This document shows, in pieces, positions 6,261 to 8,264 of a stretch of DNA of 8,264 nt. Numbering within the stretch: position 1 is the first letter of the stretch; every line of letters begins with the position of its first letter. Source of the stretch: Actinomycetes bacterium (GTDB taxonomy: Bacteria > Actinomycetota > Acidimicrobiia > UBA5794). The position numbers and the translations under genes were made by a program. The stretch covers positions 1 through 8,264 of the forward strand of contig JAUVQC010000049.1 of the NCBI GenBank assembly GCA_030598305.1, in the 5' to 3' direction. Below the pieces are notes generated by a model, which was given only the letters and a program-made list of their open reading frames with translations, was not told the DNA's origin and ran no database searches.

Positions 6261-7465
6261 CGCGCGACCAGCTGATGTCGATGACAAAGGTCGATCTCAT
6301 GGCGATCGCCCGCGACCAGGGTCTCAGCGGACGGTCGAAGATGACCAAGGCAGATCTCGTCGAGGCTCTCCATGAGCCAGAGTCTCGCGCTGCGGGCCGT
6401 GAATCAGAGGCCGATGCTGGCGGCGGTATCACGATTCCCGGCATCGCGCCCGAAGACAGGGCAGAGGCAAGAGCCAGACGTGAGGCCCTCTATGAGCGTC
6501 TCAGCGGATTCGTTGACACTTCGGTTCACTGTGAATGGACCACAACCGAAGGACATCCGTGTGGACTGCCGATCGTTGTCGGGACCGCCAGATGCGGTCT
6601 CCACGGCGATGGTTTGATAGCGGATCGCGCGATTCCGCTCACCGGACAACTCGGTTTCTCGACATGGCCGCCCCTCTGGCGACACCTCTCCCTTGCCACA
6701 TACGATATCGACGCGTTCGGGCTTGATCCGGTGATCGCAGAAATGGCATGGCACGTTCTCAATGCTCTTTACTACGACTACTTTCGCGTCGAGGTCGAGG
6801 GCATCGAGAACGTTCCGATGGATGGAGGCGCCGTGCTTGTCGCGAACCACGGAGGTGCGGCCCTGCCATACGACGGGGCAATGTTGAGCCTTGCGGTCAT
6901 GAACGAGGCGTCGGTACCACGACGCGTAAGGGTGATCGGTACGGAGATCTTCAACATGCTGCCGGTTGTCTCACACCTCTACCGAAAGGTGGGTGCGGCC
7001 TATGCGACCAGAGCTGATGCTCGGGAGCTGCTCAACAGGGGCCACCTGCTCGGTGTCTTTCCAGAGGGAGAACGCGGCTTCATGAAACCGGTTTGGGAGG
7101 CGTACCGTGTCGGTCGTCTTGGGCGCGGAGGGTTCGCAGAGCTCGCCGAGGAGACATCGTCACCGATCGTCCCCGTCGCGATCATCGGCTCCGAAGAGGT
7201 ACATCCCGCAGTGATGGTGTCCAAGAGGCTCGCACGACTCGTGCGGATGTTCTTCCCCGACCAGCGAGTCGAGGAGATCGCGATCGCATTGAACCCGATC
7301 CCACTCCCCATTCGATGGCGCATCAAGTTCCTCCCCCCGGTGACGCCATCGCAACCTGGGCATCATCTCGACGCCCTCGACCAGCTCGAGCGGGCGGAGG
7401 ATGTTCGACGTTCGATTCAGAGCGCCCTTGACGAGATGCTATCGGGGCGACGCACAGCGTTCTAG
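6257..7465 (+). CDS. Lysophospholipid acyltransferase (PlsC-like) with N-terminal Rho_N/SAP-like domain and CCCH cluster
   Basis: From the GTG start the protein has 402 residues in three parts. Residues about 9-40 (KVDLMAIARDQGLSGRSKM then TKADLVEAL) match the Rho_N/SAP-like helix-extended-helix fold, often linked to nucleic acid binding. After a charged linker, C92, C102, C113 and H116 (spacing C-x9-C-x10-C-x2-H) look like a small zinc site. Residues about 160-400 form an acyltransferase domain, which would transfer an acyl chain to a lysophospholipid, glycerol phosphate or glycolipid at the membrane face. NHGG (197-200) through Asp206 is the catalytic block, with wider spacing (H-x7-D) than classical HxxxxD. 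GVFPEGERG (266-274) is the acceptor block and SPIVPVAIIG (302-311) the last. Only the hydrophobic stretch near 160-175 could touch the membrane. Coupled to the SDR gene, as Rv0502 follows Rv0501. The exact substrate is unknown. Confidence 0.88.
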   Translation: MTRDQLMSMTKVDLMAIARDQGLSGRSKMTKADLVEALHEPESRAAGRESEADAGGGITIPGIAPEDRAEARARREALYERLSGFVDTSVHCEWTTTEGHPCGLPIVVGTARCGLHGDGLIADRAIPLTGQLGFSTWPPLWRHLSLATYDIDAFGLDPVIAEMAWHVLNALYYDYFRVEVEGIENVPMDGGAVLVANHGGAALPYDGAMLSLAVMNEASVPRRVRVIGTEIFNMLPVVSHLYRKVGAAYATRADARELLNRGHLLGVFPEGERGFMKPVWEAYRVGRLGRGGFAELAEETSSPIVPVAIIGSEEVHPAVMVSKRLARLVRMFFPDQRVEEIAIALNPIPLPIRWRIKFLPPVTPSQPGHHLDALDQLERAEDVRRSIQSALDEMLSGRRTAF

Positions 7466-7474
7466 ACGGGCACC

Positions 7475-7508
7475 CAAATTAGTGCTTGCAATTGCTAGCA
7501 CTAATTTG
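7475..7508. promoter_or_regulatory. 34-bp near-perfect palindrome, probable operator of the XRE regulator gene
   Basis: Arms CAAATTAGTGCT (7475-7486) and AGCACTAATTTG (7497-7508) are perfect inverted repeats. The 10 bases between them contain a second palindrome, GCAATTGC, with exactly the same centre. Sixteen of 17 base pairs are therefore symmetric; only the T/T at 7487/7496 breaks it. At about 35% GC it stands out from its surroundings. It lies just upstream of the -10 of the XRE gene and covers the -35 region, so the encoded regulator binding here and repressing itself is the natural inference. Its length suits two adjacent dimers. It is not a good terminator for the upstream gene: the stem is AT-rich and no T-run follows. 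Confidence 0.8.
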
Positions 7509-7518
7509 CAAAAGGCTA

Positions 7519-7524
7519 TACACT
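7519..7524 (+). promoter_or_regulatory. Probable -10 element of a leaderless promoter for the XRE gene
   Basis: TACACT fits TANNNT and, like the SDR promoter, ends seven bases before the ATG (7532). There is no Shine-Dalgarno sequence in the CTGTCTCTC before the start. An overlapping TATACA (7517-7522) is an alternative; with it TTGCTA (7492-7497), inside the palindrome, could be a -35 with a long 19-bp spacer. Confidence 0.5.
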
Positions 7525-7531
7525 GTCTCTC

Positions 7532-7879
7532 ATGAAGACACCACAGCTCCCTGACGTTGGCATGTTCATCCGTGAACAACGCGAACGCAGTGCACTCTCG
7601 ATCCGCAAACTCGCGGAGATGACCGGTGTCTCGAATCCGTATCTGTCCCAGATCGAACGCGGAGTACGAAAGCCGTCGGCGGAGATCCTCCGGTCCATCG
7701 CTGAGGCACTCGCTATTCGAACCGAGACCCTGTACGAACGCGCCGGGCTCCTCGATGGATACGAAGCACCCGGTATCAGCGCTGCGATCAGCGCCGATAC
7801 GAAGCTCACTACCAGCCAAAGACAAGCACTGATGGAGATCTACATGAGCTTCATCTCGAACGATCAGGAGGATTCATGA
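7532..7879 (+). CDS. XRE-family helix-turn-helix transcriptional regulator (Rv0474-like)
   Basis: The 115-residue protein has a Cro/CI-type HTH at about residues 9-66. FIREQRERSALSIRKLAEM is helices 1-2, and TGVSNPYLSQIERGVRKPS (31-49) holds the recognition helix, followed by AEILRSIAEALAIRTETLYERAGLL. The remaining ~40 residues, with a last helix SQRQALMEIYMSFI, probably dimerise; there is no metal- or ligand-binding motif. The combination GVSNPYLSQIERG-RKPSA-LY-RAGLL resembles, from memory, the actinobacterial regulator group that includes M. tuberculosis Rv0474, which sits directly before hbhA (Rv0475). The next gene here is HbhA-like and overlaps this one, supporting the match. The large palindrome just upstream suggests autoregulation of the two-gene unit. 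The start is probably leaderless. Confidence 0.92.
   Translation: MKTPQLPDVGMFIREQRERSALSIRKLAEMTGVSNPYLSQIERGVRKPSAEILRSIAEALAIRTETLYERAGLLDGYEAPGISAAISADTKLTTSQRQALMEIYMSFISNDQEDS
7866..7871 (+). promoter_or_regulatory. Ribosome binding site of the HbhA-like gene
   Basis: AGGAGG lies within the end of the XRE gene. It is seven bases from ATG 7879 and four from ATG 7876, favouring the second of the two consecutive ATG codons. Confidence 0.75.
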
Positions 7880-8264
7880 TGGATCTCACCACACAGAAGG
7901 AAGCAGTCACAAAGGCTGCCAAGGATGTCTCGGACAGCACCGTGGAGTTCGCCGGCAAGGCGAAGGACCTCGGCATGTCGTCAGCCAAGAGCGCAACAGA
8001 AACCGCCAGCGACTACATGGACAAGGCCATGGAGCTCGGTGGAACCACGGCAGACTCCGCTGCAGACGTGTTCAAGTCGTTCCTCGGGAAGGCTCAGACG
8101 CTCAGCGGAAAGAGCATCGAGAAGGTAAGCGACGTCAAGGTCGGCGAGAAGAAGGTCGGTGAGCGCGTCCAGGCCACCGTCGACACGGTTGAGGAGAAGA
8201 TCGATGTCGACCAGATCCAGGACCAGGTTGCCAAGCTACGTGAGCAGATGGAGCACATGCTCGG
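7879..8264 (+). CDS. HbhA-like Lys/Ala-rich helical protein, 3' end cut by the window
   Basis: The frame is open to the window end, giving 128 complete residues without a stop. The sequence is alanine-, lysine- and acid-rich, lacks cysteine and predicts almost continuous amphipathic helix. Residues 27-92 fall into about three 22-residue units, each beginning KA-x-x-L-[GS]-x-[STK]-[ST]. This period is typical of apolipoprotein-like, lipid-surface helices. The last visible part, VDQIQDQVAKLREQMEHML, looks like coiled coil. No signal peptide or membrane segment is seen. Position after an Rv0474-like regulator and the composition recall mycobacterial heparin-binding haemagglutinin (HbhA, Rv0475), a surface- and lipid-associated helical protein whose lysine-rich C-terminus binds heparin; that end is missing here. 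The alternative start at 7876 makes an ATGA overlap with the XRE stop. A general coiled-coil or phasin/apolipoprotein-like protein is the alternative. Homology to HbhA is inferred, not proven. Confidence 0.75.
   Translation, partial: MDLTTQKEAVTKAAKDVSDSTVEFAGKAKDLGMSSAKSATETASDYMDKAMELGGTTADSAADVFKSFLGKAQTLSGKSIEKVSDVKVGEKKVGERVQATVDTVEEKIDVDQIQDQVAKLREQMEHML

Noticed and set aside
7475..7508. CIRCE (HrcA) heat-shock operator
   Set aside because: CIRCE is TTAGCACTC-N9-GAGTGCTAA. Here the arms run in the opposite sense (TTAGTGCT ... AGCACTAA), and no chaperone gene follows.
7466..7510. Intrinsic terminator after the acyltransferase gene
   Set aside because: The stem is AT-rich, its loop is itself palindromic and no T-run follows; operator is the better explanation.

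Overview
The window looks like a chromosomal housekeeping segment from a moderately GC-rich actinobacterium. GTG starts are frequent, 4-nt stop/start overlaps join genes, there are two candidate leaderless promoters, and two gene pairs resemble mycobacterial neighbourhoods (Rv0501-Rv0502-like and Rv0474-HbhA-like). A deep-branching lineage such as Acidimicrobiia is a guess from overall character; no marker gene here proves it. I see no tRNA, rRNA, CRISPR, IS element or phage gene.

Left half, minus strand (5195 down to 68): a five-gene operon read in the order tyrA (prephenate dehydrogenase with a C-terminal ACT domain), a GCS2-family carboxylate-amine ligase, nadE (glutamine-dependent NAD+ synthetase), a class IV PLP aminotransferase and a 135-residue protein of unknown function. 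A 37-bp gap separates the first two genes. The other three junctions are 4-nt overlaps (GTGA, GTGA, ATGA), so translation is probably coupled. The products serve tyrosine synthesis, gamma-glutamyl or amide-ligase chemistry, NAD synthesis and amino-group chemistry. They share dependence on glutamate/glutamine and NAD, but no single known pathway unites them.

Divergent control region (5196-5318): 123 bp between tyrA and the plus-strand genes. It holds two tandem 21-bp units, each an inverted repeat of GGAACGC/GCGTTCC, next to a probable leaderless promoter for the rightward gene.

Right half, plus strand: an extended-SDR protein whose catalytic Tyr and Lys positions are replaced is overlapped (GTGA) by an unusual acyltransferase. 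That protein has a Rho_N/SAP-like N-terminus, a C-C-C-H cluster and a PlsC-type domain. After 66 bp holding a 34-bp near-perfect AT-rich palindrome and a second probable leaderless promoter comes an XRE-type repressor gene. It overlaps a lysine/alanine-rich, helical, HbhA-like gene that is cut by the window end. The SDR and acyltransferase likely work together on envelope lipid or glycolipid; the regulator plus helical protein is probably an autoregulated, surface- or membrane-associated module.

The most notable points are the two palindromic control regions, the domain fusion in the acyltransferase, the degenerate SDR active site and the 22-residue repeats of the HbhA-like protein. No wholly new multi-gene system is evident.
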